Positions 1 through 9,130 of a DNA stretch of 64,000 bases are shown here, piece by piece. The stretch is taken from contig NZ_JAJJMN010000001.1 of NCBI RefSeq assembly GCF_020905335.1, forward strand, positions 2,790,001 to 2,854,000, given 5' to 3'. Numbering within the stretch: the first letter of the stretch is position 1; the number at the start of each line of letters is the position of its first letter. Position numbers and translations under genes: made by a program. The notes under the pieces were generated by a model. The model was not told the DNA's origin. It ran no database searches and saw nothing but the letters and a program-made list of their open reading frames with translations. This stretch comes from Flavobacterium lipolyticum. Lineage in GTDB: Bacteria; Bacteroidota; Bacteroidia; Flavobacteriales; Flavobacteriaceae.

Positions 1-140
1 GGCGTATTGAAATCCGGCTCTCCTAAACTTAAACTGATAATGTCTTTTCCCTGTGCTTTTAATTCGCGTGCTAAAGCAGCCATTGCTAAAGTTTGTGATG
101 TCGCTAAGTTGTTGATTCTGTCTGAAAGAATATGATTCAT
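1..140 (-). CDS. PLP-dependent aminotransferase (aspartate aminotransferase-like), 5' end only
   Basis: Reading the minus strand from the ATG at 138-140 gives an open frame that runs off the window. It encodes the N-terminus MNHILSDRINNLATSQTLAM followed by a stretch ending in SLGEPDFNTP. The SLGEPDF motif preceded by a short amphipathic helix is typical of fold-type I class I/II aminotransferases of the aspartate aminotransferase group, which move an amino group between aspartate or an aromatic amino acid and 2-oxoglutarate using pyridoxal phosphate. Only about 46 residues are present. The catalytic lysine is outside the window, so substrate cannot be judged. Confidence 0.75.
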   Translation of the reverse strand, partial: MNHILSDRINNLATSQTLAMAALARELKAQGKDIISLSLGEPDFNT

Positions 141-209
141 TATAAAATTTTTGAATGTCTTTAATTTCAACTTTAATTAAAGACGGTTAATGATTAATAG
201 TTTCTTATT

Positions 210-1304
210 TTATGCTAGCTCGGGTTTTATTCCAAGATCTCTTAAGTGTCTGTAATGTGCTAATACAGCTCCTCTCATCGTTTTGAATTCATGATAAGGC
301 AAGTTGCATTCGATGGCAGTTTGTTTTACAATTTCGGCAATTTTTCCGTAGTGGATATGACTGATATTTGGAAAAATGTGGTGTTCAATTTGATGGTTTA
401 AACCTCCTGTGAACCAGTTGATTATTTTGTTTTTTGGTGCAAAATTAGCAGTGGTATACAATTGGTGAATGGCCCAGGTGTTTTCCATTTCCCCTTCTTC
501 ATTCGGAACCGGATTTGAAGTTTCTTCTACTACGTGTGCCAATTGAAAAACGATACTTAAAATTAATCCGGCAGTATAATGCATAACGAAAAATCCGATC
601 ACTACTTTCCACCATATTACACCTAAAATCATTGGTAAAGCCATCCAGATTAAAACATAGATGATTTTTGTGATTACGAGAACGGTCCATAATTTAGTTG
701 GACTTTGTGGTGCTCCGTAGGATAATTTTCTTTTCAGGTAATTTTTCATTTGCTTGAAATCGGTTGTTAGAGCCCAATTAAAAGTCAAAAGTCCGTATAA
801 GAAAAAAGAATAGTAATGTTGGAATTTGTGAAAACGGTGCCATTCTGCATTTTGGGTAAAACGAATGATTCTTCCGGCATCAAGATCTTCATCATGACCG
901 TGAATGTTCGTATAGGTATGGTGAAGTACATTATGTTGTACCTGCCAGTTGTGAACGTTTCCGGCTAATACGTAAATACTTCCCCCCATGATTTTGTTGA
1001 TCCATGATTTAGAAGAGTACGACCCGTGATTTCCATCGTGCATGACATTCATACCAATTCCGGCCATACCAACTCCCATAAGGATATTTAGGAGTAATTG
1101 TGCCCAGAAAGGCATGTTAAGCGTTAATATTAAGAAGTATGGTGTTAAGAAAACAGCGAAAAGAATAATGGCTTTTAAATGCAGCTTCCAGTTTCCTGTT
1201 TTCTGAATATTGTTCTCTTTGAAGTAATTGTTTACTCGTGAGTTAAGCGTTCTGAAGAACTTCAGATTGTCTTGCTTCGCAAATGTAGGCGCAGTGTTAT
1301 TCAT
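210..1304 (-). CDS. Membrane fatty acid desaturase (acyl-CoA / acyl-lipid type)
   Basis: A 364-residue integral membrane di-iron desaturase that should introduce a double bond into fatty acyl chains in the inner membrane. All three histidine boxes are visible: HDGNH at about residues 89-93, HNVLHH at 124-129 and HQIEHH at 304-309. The QxxHH form of the third box is typical of front-end/linoleoyl-CoA-type desaturases, but the N-terminal cytochrome b5 domain of eukaryotic members is absent. Hydrophobic segments lie at about 45-85 and 205-255. A -7 box is visible just upstream on the same strand. Regioselectivity cannot be read from sequence. Confidence 0.9.
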   Translation of the reverse strand: MNNTAPTFAKQDNLKFFRTLNSRVNNYFKENNIQKTGNWKLHLKAIILFAVFLTPYFLILTLNMPFWAQLLLNILMGVGMAGIGMNVMHDGNHGSYSSKSWINKIMGGSIYVLAGNVHNWQVQHNVLHHTYTNIHGHDEDLDAGRIIRFTQNAEWHRFHKFQHYYSFFLYGLLTFNWALTTDFKQMKNYLKRKLSYGAPQSPTKLWTVLVITKIIYVLIWMALPMILGVIWWKVVIGFFVMHYTAGLILSIVFQLAHVVEETSNPVPNEEGEMENTWAIHQLYTTANFAPKNKIINWFTGGLNHQIEHHIFPNISHIHYGKIAEIVKQTAIECNLPYHEFKTMRGAVLAHYRHLRDLGIKPELA

Positions 1305-1323
1305 AATTAATTTAAATAGGTTT

Positions 1324-1331
1324 CAAAGGTA
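1324..1331 (-). promoter_or_regulatory. Bacteroidota -7 promoter box of the desaturase gene
   Basis: On the minus strand these bases read TACCTTTG, matching the Bacteroidota TAnnTTTG -7 element, 20 bases before the desaturase ATG. Spacing to a -33 TTTG is imperfect, so only the -7 box is claimed. Confidence 0.5.
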
Positions 1332-1387
1332 ATTATTATAAATTTTCAATTTGCAAAATTGAGTTAAATATTTCAATCGTAAAGTAC

Positions 1388-1395
1388 TACTTTTG
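1388..1395 (+). promoter_or_regulatory. -7 promoter box of rsmG
   Basis: The plus strand reads TACTTTTG, an exact TAnnTTTG match, 17 bases before the rsmG ATG at 1413. With the desaturase box at 1324-1331 it makes a compact divergent promoter region. Confidence 0.55.
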
Positions 1396-1412
1396 TTAAA
1401 AAAATTAGAGCA

Positions 1413-2042
1413 ATGGATGAGATATTGAAATATTTTCCGGATTTGACTGAACTTCAAATCCAGCAATTTCAAAAGTTAGACTTTTTATACCACGATTGGA
1501 ATGAAAAAATCAATGTTATTTCAAGAAAAGATATTGATGCTTTATATACAAAACACATTTTGCACTCGCTTGGAATTGCTAAAATTATGAAGTTTGAACC
1601 GGGGGCAACGGTTTTGGATGTGGGTACCGGAGGTGGGTTTCCCGGAATTCCGTTGGCCATTCTTTTTCCTGAAACCCGTTTTTATCTGATCGATGTGATA
1701 GCAAAAAAAATTAAGGTGGTTCAGGGAGTTGTAGATGCGTTAGAATTGAAAAATGTTAAAGCAGAACAAAAGCGTGCTGAATTGGTGAAAGGTGATTTTG
1801 ATTTTATTGTAAGTCGCGCAGTAACCAATATGCCGGATTTTGTTTCTTGGGTAAAAGGTAAAATAAAGAAGCAGCATAAGCACACTTTGAAAAATGGAAT
1901 TCTATATTTAAAGGGAGGAGACTTAACAGAAGAATTGGCAGCTTTTCCAAAAGCTACTTTATATGATTTGTCGACTATTTTTGAAGACGAGTTCTTTGAA
2001 ACTAAAAAGGTGGTCCATTTGCCTTTAAAGTTCACTGTTTAG
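1413..2042 (+). CDS. rsmG: 16S rRNA (guanine-527-N7)-methyltransferase RsmG
   Basis: A 209-residue class I SAM-dependent methyltransferase that makes m7G527 in 16S rRNA; loss of the homologue elsewhere causes low-level streptomycin resistance. The diagnostic motif I DVGTGGGFPGIPLA is at about residues 69-82, the N-terminal WNEKINVIS segment matches the family, and RAVTNM near residue 145 fits the conserved RA motif. Length is normal for RsmG. It stands alone, with its own -7 box upstream and a strong hairpin directly after the stop. Confidence 0.95.
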   Translation: MDEILKYFPDLTELQIQQFQKLDFLYHDWNEKINVISRKDIDALYTKHILHSLGIAKIMKFEPGATVLDVGTGGGFPGIPLAILFPETRFYLIDVIAKKIKVVQGVVDALELKNVKAEQKRAELVKGDFDFIVSRAVTNMPDFVSWVKGKIKKQHKHTLKNGILYLKGGDLTEELAAFPKATLYDLSTIFEDEFFETKKVVHLPLKFTV

Positions 2043-2056
2043 AAGCTATAAAAAAG

Positions 2057-2097
2057 AACCCAATAATGCTTGTCTGTTTTCAGAGCATTATTGGGTT
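2057..2097. terminator. Bidirectional intrinsic terminator after rsmG
   Basis: A perfect 14-bp stem (2057-2070 with 2084-2097) around a 13-base loop, with A-rich flank on one side and T-rich on the other. It sits between the convergent rsmG and the unknown gene at 2129 and can serve both. Confidence 0.8.
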
Positions 2098-2128
2098 TTG
2101 CATTTAAAATAGTATTAGTAAATCATAA

Positions 2129-2860
2129 TTAGGAAACTTTTTGTGATAGTTGCAGGAACGGATTACTTTTTTGATCTGAATTTTGGATGTATTTATTCAC
2201 CGCTTTTTCTGATGCCATGATGGTATAGCGAAATTTAGGATTAAAGAAAAAATCTCGGCAGATTACTGATTCGTTATGGGAATCGTATACCTTTTCATCC
2301 GTTTCATCAAGATCTTCATTTGTATACGGACACGGATACAGATAAGTTAATTGTATAAGAATATTGTTGAACCAATTGTCAAATTTTTTTCTCTTAGGCG
2401 TTATATGACGGGCAAGCAGTACCAGTCCTGTAATTTCATTTTGTAAAAAGTAAGACCCTTTTCTATATCTTACATCGATCATTCTCACGGTCATATGTGC
2501 CACCCATAATGGCCCATCTATAGGCCCTGAAGCCGGAATGTCAAAATTAGGGTCAAATAATAAAGGACTTGATAACTCCGGATCTTTAATTGAACACCAA
2601 AGTGCTTCGATGCGTTTTTCGGTATCAGTGATACTTGTATTATGGCCTATAAAACGCCAGTAGATCCATTCCAGTAAAGCAGCGCTAAGTCCTACCGTTG
2701 CTTTATGATTAATATTTAACAATGCAGTTTCGAGTTCTTTGTATTCATCCAGAGGATCTAAGAACTTTTCCATCTTCTTTTTATTCCATTTGAAATCAAT
2801 TGGATGCCCAATATGTTTTGAGTTTAGAATAATCTGCGGAGCATTTTTCAAGCTTTTCAT
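2129..2860 (-). CDS. Hypothetical protein, 243 residues
   Basis: I do not recognise this protein. It is a soluble-looking 243-residue chain with no signal peptide and no membrane segment. It is rich in Trp and aromatic residues, with a central tract containing WVAHMTVRMIDVRYRKGSYF and a charged N-terminus. It is a standalone gene: convergent with rsmG and separated by about 425 bases from the histidine kinase gene that reads away from it. Codon use looks like the neighbours. A possible -7 box (TAAATTTG on the minus strand at 2994-3001) lies about 135 bases upstream. Confidence 0.7.
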   Translation of the reverse strand: MKSLKNAPQIILNSKHIGHPIDFKWNKKKMEKFLDPLDEYKELETALLNINHKATVGLSAALLEWIYWRFIGHNTSITDTEKRIEALWCSIKDPELSSPLLFDPNFDIPASGPIDGPLWVAHMTVRMIDVRYRKGSYFLQNEITGLVLLARHITPKRKKFDNWFNNILIQLTYLYPCPYTNEDLDETDEKVYDSHNESVICRDFFFNPKFRYTIMASEKAVNKYIQNSDQKSNPFLQLSQKVS

Positions 2861-3285
2861 AAGTCAATTGTTGATTTTTTAGTTGATTCCTTTGTTGAAA
2901 CTGGATTGTATAGTAATTGTTTATGAAGTTTATTTCTCGTTTTTTTGAGGTTAAAATTTATGTTTTTTCTTGGGGTTATACTGCAAATTTATATTGGTTT
3001 TTTCTCTTTTAATGTAACGATAGGATATATAAATAACATGATAAGACAAAGTTGTAATTTGGAATGATTCTAAATATAAATGAAGGAAAAAACGTATTTT
3101 TATCATTAGCATTGATTTTTTTTGTAAGTAAAAACATCTATTTTTATAAGGTTTTAAAAGACAGATACAAGTAGGGTCGATTTAAGATCCGGTTTTAGTC
3201 TGTTTTATGTGTTAATTCAGGAAAGAACGTCATTCGTCCGCAGTTATCTTTCGCTTATGTACTTTTATTTGCTCAATCTCTGTTA
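2861..3285. other. Long divergent intergenic region
   Basis: About 425 AT-rich bases between divergent genes. No open frame worth calling. Possible -7 boxes are TAAATTTG on the minus strand (2994-3001) and TATCTTTC on the plus strand (3245-3252, one mismatch). Long T tracts occur but no clear hairpin. Confidence 0.4.
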
Positions 3286-3327
3286 GTGGAATATCTTTAC
3301 TACAGCATAACAGTTTTTGACTTGAGA

Positions 3328-4386
3328 ATGATGGTAAAATTATCTGCATATTGGAAAATTCAGCTCGTTGGATGGATGGTAACCTCCTTGTATTGGGGGA
3401 TTTCAGCTTTTTTTGGAAGCAGTTTTATGTGGACAATTGGGATAGCTGATTTTGTGTTAGATGTGTTTATCGGTATTTCATTAACGCATCTTTACAGAAA
3501 TTTTGCTTTGATAAGAGGTTGGAATAAGTTCAGTCTGAAAAAATTGGTTCCAAGAATAGTGTTGAGTGTTCTTATACTTTCTGTGTTGTACATGCTTTTG
3601 ATTGTGGGGAAACTTTACCTTGTTCGGCTATTTGTTTTAAAAAGCACATCAATTTCATTTATTTCGTTTTTACAATCCACGCAGTTGCAGGTTTTTATTA
3701 CAGGTACCAGACTAATGTCTATTTGGGTGCTGGCTTATCATCTGTATCATTATTCAAGATTAGAGATTGAAACCGTAAAAGAAAATGCCAGATTGTCTAT
3801 TATATTAAAAGAAGCACAATTGAATAATCTGAGTACACAGCTTAATCCGCATTTCTTTTTTAATTCACTGAACAGTATTAAGTTTTTGGTGTTAGAAGAT
3901 CCGCATTCAGCGCGACGGGCGATTGACCTTTTATCTGATCTGCTTCGGAATTCTTTAAACAATAATATAGGAAATTTAGTAGCCTTAAACGATGAAATCA
4001 GTCTGGTTAGGGATTATTTGGAGCTGGAAAAAATTCGATTTGAAGAACGTCTACAGGTGGAAATTGAAGTAGATCAAAAGCTGTCTGATCATTTAGTTTT
4101 ACCTTTAAGTATTCAGACACTGGTGGAGAATGCGATAAAACATGGAATTGAAAAAAGAAAAGAAGGAGGAGCTGTTACCGTAAAAATAGAGCAGGCGGGC
4201 AATTTTATAAAAATCAGTGTTCAAAATTCGGGGAAGCTTCATAAAGAGATTAAAGATTTTTCAGGTATTGGATTGAGTAATCTGAAAGAGAGATTACTGT
4301 TGCAATACAAAGGAAGAGCTTCTTTTGAAATTAAAGAAATGGAGAGCGAAACCGTTTTGGCAACTATTTTATTCCCATCAGAATGA
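3328..4386 (+). CDS. LytS-type sensor histidine kinase
   Basis: A membrane histidine kinase of the LytS/YpdA class (His_kinase domain). The N-terminal part holds about four hydrophobic segments, followed by a coiled linker and the phospho-acceptor motif QLNPHFFFNSLNSIK. Nucleotide-binding motifs are LVENAIKHGI (N box) and SGIGLSNLKER (G box). The open frame could begin at a GTG at 3286, but the ATG pair at 3328/3331 gives the more typical start just before the first membrane helix. The stop overlaps the ATG of the response regulator by 4 bases, so the two are translationally coupled. The stimulus is unknown. Confidence 0.88.
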   Translation: MMVKLSAYWKIQLVGWMVTSLYWGISAFFGSSFMWTIGIADFVLDVFIGISLTHLYRNFALIRGWNKFSLKKLVPRIVLSVLILSVLYMLLIVGKLYLVRLFVLKSTSISFISFLQSTQLQVFITGTRLMSIWVLAYHLYHYSRLEIETVKENARLSIILKEAQLNNLSTQLNPHFFFNSLNSIKFLVLEDPHSARRAIDLLSDLLRNSLNNNIGNLVALNDEISLVRDYLELEKIRFEERLQVEIEVDQKLSDHLVLPLSIQTLVENAIKHGIEKRKEGGAVTVKIEQAGNFIKISVQNSGKLHKEIKDFSGIGLSNLKERLLLQYKGRASFEIKEMESETVLATILFPSE

Positions 4387-5102
4387 GAAAGATAAAAGTT
4401 ATAATAGTAGACGATGAACGTTTGTCCAGAGAAGAACTAAAAAGGGCACTAAAACCGCATGAAGATTTTGTTCTTGTAGGAGAAGCAGGAAATGCTGATG
4501 AAGCCAAAAGTCTGATTGAAGCCAAAATGCCGGATCTGATCTTTTTGGACATTCAGATGCCTGAAAAATCCGGTTTCGATTTACTGGAATCTCTCGATAA
4601 TGCACCGGCAGTACTTTTTACAACAGCTTATAATGAATATGCTGTGCGGGCTTTTGAAGTAAATGCTTTAGATTATTTAATGAAACCGATTAGGGAAGAA
4701 CGTTTTGCAAAAGCAATCGATAAAATAAGAAATACTTTATCCGGAAAGTATTCTTTGGGAGATGTTGCAGTAAAAGACCGTAAGATTTTCATTAAAGATG
4801 GAGAGAAAAGATTCTTTATTCAGTTGGATGAAATTTATCGGATCGAATCTCTTGAAAATTACACCAGACTTTTTTTTCAGGATAAAAAAGCTCTTCAAAG
4901 ACGTTCCCTCCGCCAATGGGAAGAAATGCTGGATGTGAATGTTTTTTTTAGAATAAACAGAACCGAAATTATCAACCTTAATCACATTCGGGAAGTTAAC
5001 AGAACCGCTAGCGGCAAACTGGAAGTAAAGTTAAAAACGGGAGAACTCTTAGAAGTTTCAAACCGTCAGGCCGTGAAATTTAAAAATCTTAATGGGATTT
5101 AA
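4383..5102 (+). CDS. LytTR-family response regulator
   Basis: A 239-residue response regulator paired with the kinase just upstream. The receiver domain (about 1-120) has the acidic pair VDD at 9-11, phospho-acceptor Asp56 in FLDIQMP, and the lysine in DYLMKPI near 106. The C-terminal half is a LytTR DNA-binding domain, including the YRIESLENYTRLFF segment and the NRTEIINLNHI motif. It probably regulates envelope or secreted-hydrolase genes, and the next gene downstream encodes a secreted hydrolase, but a 377-base gap separates them. Confidence 0.9.
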   Translation: MRKIKVIIVDDERLSREELKRALKPHEDFVLVGEAGNADEAKSLIEAKMPDLIFLDIQMPEKSGFDLLESLDNAPAVLFTTAYNEYAVRAFEVNALDYLMKPIREERFAKAIDKIRNTLSGKYSLGDVAVKDRKIFIKDGEKRFFIQLDEIYRIESLENYTRLFFQDKKALQRRSLRQWEEMLDVNVFFRINRTEIINLNHIREVNRTASGKLEVKLKTGELLEVSNRQAVKFKNLNGI

Positions 5103-5479
5103 CTTAAAAAAAAACTGTTAGATGTAATTATTTTTTAACACATAGAAACATAGAAGTAACATTCTTAAATAAGGCGTTTCACTTATTTTAAACGCACAGA
5201 GGTAGCCTATGTGTAAGAAACATGTTTTTATGTGTTAAATGATTTATTTATTAATTACACCGAACGGGTTTAAAAAGAGATGTCCGTTCTTTTTAAATCG
5301 CTTTAACAAAAAGAAGAAGTCATAAAAAATCAGGCCGTTTTTAAATTTATTAAAAACAGCCGGACGCAGTGTGTTGTATTTGGAATAAAGCTCCGGAAAA
5401 TAAATTCAGATACCGCATGATTACTTCTTTTTTCAATCATTTTAAAATTTTAATAAAACCATTTAAACAAAATAACACA
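5103..5479. other. Intergenic region carrying a dispersed repeat
   Basis: About 377 bases between the response regulator and the S15-type hydrolase. The first part (5135-5238) is a dispersed repeat with inverted ends, described separately. The rest contains an inverted pair around GAACGG / CCGTTC (about 5263-5290) followed by T residues, which could terminate the upstream operon. No supported coding sequence. Confidence 0.5.
5135..5238. repeat. Dispersed intergenic repeat, copy 1
   Basis: The element begins TTAACACATAGAAACATA and ends with the near-inverse CATGTTTTTATGTGTTAA, forming imperfect terminal inverted repeats. The segment 5135-5202 is found again, inverted and diverged, at 21193-21259. 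Both copies are in noncoding DNA. Confidence 0.65.
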
Positions 5480-7228
5480 ATGAAATTAATTCTAAGTTTT
5501 GTATTTTTTGTCTGTTCGGTAATCCAGACATTTTCGCAGCAGACTATGGCGACGAGATCAAAAGATCAGGAAAGCGCTTATGACATTCAGGATAGTGTGA
5601 TGATTAAAACCAGAGACGGTGCTTTAATATCAGCAATCGTTGTTCGGAAAAAGGGAGATTTAACTCCCAAGCCGGTTATCTATCAGCATACCATTTATGC
5701 CAGAGAAAAAGGCAGAGATCTCAAATCTTTAAAAACAGCGGCAGATAAGGATTATATAGGAGTCATGTCGTATTCACGCGGGAAACGATTTAGTCCTGAC
5801 GAAATAATGCCTTATGAAAACGAGACTAATGATACTTATGATGTTATCGACTGGATTAGTAAACAGGAGTGGTGCAACGGAAGCGTCGGGATGTATGGCG
5901 GAAGTTATAACGGGTTTACGCAATGGGCAGCGTGTAAAAAAATGCATCCTGCACTTAAAACGATAGTTCCGTATGTTGCTTCCAGACCGGGAATGGGTTT
6001 GCCTATGGAAAATAACGTTTTTATAAATCCTAATTACGAATGGACGTTTTATGTTGGAAATAACAAATATCTGGATACGGTTGCGGGAAATGACAGACAG
6101 CGCTTCAGGAATATGCAGTTTAAGTGGTGGGAAACCGGTGTGGCTTACAAAAAAATGGATAGCATTGACGGTAGTCCGAACCAGTCCTTTCAAAAGTGGA
6201 TCAAACACCCGTCATTTGACAAATACTGGCAGAAAATGGCACCGTACGAAAAAGATTTTGCGCAGATCAATATTCCGGTTTTAGCCATTGACGGTTACTA
6301 TAATGATTCTCAAAATTCAGGGTTGTATTATTTGAGAGAATTGGAGAAATACAATCCTAAAGCTAACACTTATTTAATCATTGGTCCGTATGGTCATTTT
6401 GGTGCGCAAGTAGGGGGTGATGCTGTTCTGAACGGTTACAAAGTAGATGAGGTGGCTTTAATCAATACCTATAAAATAACCTATCAATGGTTTGATTATA
6501 TTTTGAAGGGTAAACCCAAACCGGCAATCTTAAAAGACAGAGTCAATTATGAGGTAATGGGGGCTAATGAATGGAGAAGCGCTCCGTCTATTGCTAAAAT
6601 GAGTAATAGTGTGTTAACGTTGTATCTTGCCAATGATCCGATAGAGAAAGGAAAATTTTACTCGTTGAATGCCATAAAACCGGTTAAGAAAAGTTATTTG
6701 CCGCAGGAAGTTGATTTTGCAGACCGACAAACCATTAATAACGATTATTATCCCGATCCTATTATTGATAACGAAGTAGACACGTCCAATGGTTATGTTT
6801 TTATAAGCGAACCTTTTAGTCAGCCGATAGTGGTAAATGGGGCATTTTTTGGGGAGATAAAAGCGAGTATCAATAAAAAAGATATGGATATTGGAGTTAC
6901 CTTGTTTGAAGTAACGCCAGATGGGAAATATTTTGAGCTGTCTTATTTTATAGGCAGGGCAAGTTATGCGAAGGATATTACAAAAAGAAATTTGCTTCAG
7001 CCCAATAAAATAGAAAGTATTCCTTTTTCAAATACTCGTGTGGTGAGCAAACAACTGAGTAAAGGAAGTAGATTGTTGATTACTTTGAATGTAAACAAAA
7101 ACTCATTTTCGGAATTGAATTATGGAACGGGGAAGGAGGTCAGCAGCGAGACTATTAAAGATGCTAAAGTGCCTCTGAAAATCAAATGGTACAATGATAG
7201 TTTTGTAAAAATTCCGGTTTGGAAATAA
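5480..7228 (+). CDS. Secreted CocE/NonD-family (X-Pro dipeptidyl-peptidase S15) hydrolase
   Basis: A 582-residue alpha/beta hydrolase of the S15/CocE group, acting on acyl or peptide bonds of unknown substrates. A signal peptide (MKLILSFVFFVCSVIQTFSQ) directs it to the periplasm or beyond; this is why I start at 5480 rather than at in-frame codons upstream. The nucleophile elbow is GGSYNG with Ser near residue 142. The acid is likely in VLAIDGYYND and the catalytic His in GPYGHFG. The C-terminal third is the beta-rich jelly-roll typical of the family. It stands alone between two LytS/LytTR pairs and ends in a good terminator. Confidence 0.9.
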   Translation: MKLILSFVFFVCSVIQTFSQQTMATRSKDQESAYDIQDSVMIKTRDGALISAIVVRKKGDLTPKPVIYQHTIYAREKGRDLKSLKTAADKDYIGVMSYSRGKRFSPDEIMPYENETNDTYDVIDWISKQEWCNGSVGMYGGSYNGFTQWAACKKMHPALKTIVPYVASRPGMGLPMENNVFINPNYEWTFYVGNNKYLDTVAGNDRQRFRNMQFKWWETGVAYKKMDSIDGSPNQSFQKWIKHPSFDKYWQKMAPYEKDFAQINIPVLAIDGYYNDSQNSGLYYLRELEKYNPKANTYLIIGPYGHFGAQVGGDAVLNGYKVDEVALINTYKITYQWFDYILKGKPKPAILKDRVNYEVMGANEWRSAPSIAKMSNSVLTLYLANDPIEKGKFYSLNAIKPVKKSYLPQEVDFADRQTINNDYYPDPIIDNEVDTSNGYVFISEPFSQPIVVNGAFFGEIKASINKKDMDIGVTLFEVTPDGKYFELSYFIGRASYAKDITKRNLLQPNKIESIPFSNTRVVSKQLSKGSRLLITLNVNKNSFSELNYGTGKEVSSETIKDAKVPLKIKWYNDSFVKIPVWK

Positions 7229-7239
7229 AACTAAAAATT

Positions 7240-7270
7240 CCAATCTTATTCATTTTAAGATTGGTTTTTT
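7240..7270. terminator. Intrinsic terminator between convergent genes
   Basis: Stem CCAATCTTA (7240-7248) pairs with TAAGATTGG (7256-7264) and is followed by a T run. It serves the S15 hydrolase gene and, in reverse, the LytTR gene ending at 7270. Confidence 0.8.
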
Positions 7271-7974
7271 TATTTCAGTAAAGCGGTATCTAAATGATGT
7301 AACCAGTTTTCTTTATAGCTATTTCCTATTGGTATTTCGACCGTATTTATTTCAACTTCATTCTTAGAATAAGCGGTTAGTTTTTTGATCTGAATGATAT
7401 AAGAGCGGTGAACACGGACAAAATTAGCATCTAATTGTTTCTCAAAAACAGAAATATTCTGCTTAATATGATGTGATTTTCCGTGTTCGAGATGAATGGT
7501 AATATAATCTTTTAGGCTTTCAACAAATAAGATATCATCAAATACAATTTTAATATTTCTGCTTCCGCTGGTTACAAAAATATGATTTTCAGAGTCTGAT
7601 TTTGTTTCCTTTTTCAAAGGCTGTACTTGTTTGAATTTTTCTATCGAGACAAAAAAACGGTCAAAAGTTATAGGTTTTAAGAGATAATCAATGACATTAA
7701 GTTCATAACCTTCTATGGCATATTCCCGATAAGCAGTCGTGAAAATTACCTTAGGCGGATTTTTTAATTTCTTTAAAAATTCATTGCCTTTTAAGAGTGG
7801 CATTTCTATATCCAGAAAAATTAAATCGACTGTGTTTGTTTCTAAAAAAGTATAAGCTTTAAGTGCATTTTCGAAAGAATCGATAAGTTCGAAATTTTCA
7901 AAATTCACTAAATGAGAAGCAATTAATTCTCTTGCCAAAGGTTCGTCGTCAATGATGATGCATTTGTATTTCAT
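7270..7974 (-). CDS. LytTR-family response regulator
   Basis: A 234-residue response regulator, partner of the kinase encoded directly upstream (8078-9130). The receiver domain shows IDDEPLA at 8-14, phospho-acceptor Asp55 in FLDIEMP, and the lysine in DYLLKPI near residue 104. The C-terminal LytTR domain runs from about 135 and contains VHRSYIIQIKK. It is similar in build to the regulator at 4383-5102 but clearly diverged, so the two pairs are distinct systems rather than a recent duplication. Confidence 0.9.
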   Translation of the reverse strand: MKYKCIIIDDEPLARELIASHLVNFENFELIDSFENALKAYTFLETNTVDLIFLDIEMPLLKGNEFLKKLKNPPKVIFTTAYREYAIEGYELNVIDYLLKPITFDRFFVSIEKFKQVQPLKKETKSDSENHIFVTSGSRNIKIVFDDILFVESLKDYITIHLEHGKSHHIKQNISVFEKQLDANFVRVHRSYIIQIKKLTAYSKNEVEINTVEIPIGNSYKENWLHHLDTALLK

Positions 7975-8077
7975 TCAAAAAAAGAATATTTTTTAGAAAA
8001 TCTAAGTTAAGGGTTTTGAGTCAGTTTTGGTTATAGCTCTAAAAAATCTTAGGAGTTTTCATTTTGTGATCTTAAAA

Positions 8078-9130
8078 TTAAATGTTGAGGTAAAGTTTAA
8101 CGGCATAAGTAATTTCCGTTTCTTCAATTTCTAATTGATGTTTTTGGGGATATAATAAATCCAATTGTTTTCGAACATTTTCTAAGCCAATTTTAGATTT
8201 ATCCGAGATTTTATTAAAATCGTTTTTAGGTTTTGTGTTGTCAATGCTAAAAATGATTTGTTGTTTGTTGCTTTCTAAATGCAAAAAAATCATTGCTTTT
8301 TCGGTTTCGTTAATTACCCCATGTTTAAAGGCGTTTTCGATAAAAGTTAATAGAATTAGAGGAGATATCTTGTTGCTTACTTCGATGTTTTTAGTAAATG
8401 AAATAGTCAATCTGTTTTCGCTGTAGCGTAATTTTTCCAGACCAATATAATTTTCAATTAACGCAATTTCTTTTTCGATCGATACATAATCTTCGTTGCA
8501 GCGATAGAGAACAAAATCTAAAATTTCAGATAATTTAGCAATAACTTCAGGCGCTTTTTCATCTTTTTTTAAAGTTAAAGTGTATAGATTATTTAATGTA
8601 TTGAAAAGGAAATGTGGATTCAGTTGATTTTTTAGAATCTTCAGTTCCATTGATTTTTTTTCTTCTTCTAATTTTAAAAGGCGTTGTTGTTTACGGTTAA
8701 AACTTATAAAACCTAAAATAATAACAGGATAGGTAAGGAACGAGAATTCTCTCAGCATCAATTTAACCGAAGTTAATCTTTCGATAACGGTCATTTTATG
8801 CCCAAGCCAATCATCAAAGAAACCTGGGAATTTTGGTTCGAGATAATAAAATTTTAAAATCATTAAAAGGGCAAAAATGAAATAGAGCCAGCCCAATGCG
8901 GAAATTGTAAAAAGTAAATATTTCTTTTTATTTAGTGTGTGGGGAATAATCCAATAAATCAGACCATACCCAACAGCTGCCTGTGCTCCAATTTTCCAGG
9001 AATATATAAATAGAAAAGCATAAGAATTTTCGTTGTCAGATTTATTCGAAAAATAAAAAAATAAAAAGAAAATCCAGTAGAAACAATGAAGAGCTGCTCT
9101 TTTTAAATCAATTTGTTTGATGAAATTCAT
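8078..9130 (-). CDS. LytS-type sensor histidine kinase
   Basis: A sensor kinase with four hydrophobic N-terminal segments (about residues 12-30, 40-60, 72-95, 120-140), a charged linker and the His_kinase signature NQLNPHFLFNTLNNLYTL. The ATPase part shows LLTFIENAFKHGV and SKIGLENVRKQLDLLY. The start at 9130 (MNFIKQIDL) is chosen because the in-frame upstream codons encode only a short unrelated tail. It is cotranscribed with the LytTR gene about 100 bases downstream. The signal is unknown. Confidence 0.88.
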   Translation of the reverse strand: MNFIKQIDLKRAALHCFYWIFFLFFYFSNKSDNENSYAFLFIYSWKIGAQAAVGYGLIYWIIPHTLNKKKYLLFTISALGWLYFIFALLMILKFYYLEPKFPGFFDDWLGHKMTVIERLTSVKLMLREFSFLTYPVIILGFISFNRKQQRLLKLEEEKKSMELKILKNQLNPHFLFNTLNNLYTLTLKKDEKAPEVIAKLSEILDFVLYRCNEDYVSIEKEIALIENYIGLEKLRYSENRLTISFTKNIEVSNKISPLILLTFIENAFKHGVINETEKAMIFLHLESNKQQIIFSIDNTKPKNDFNKISDKSKIGLENVRKQLDLLYPQKHQLEIEETEITYAVKLYLNI

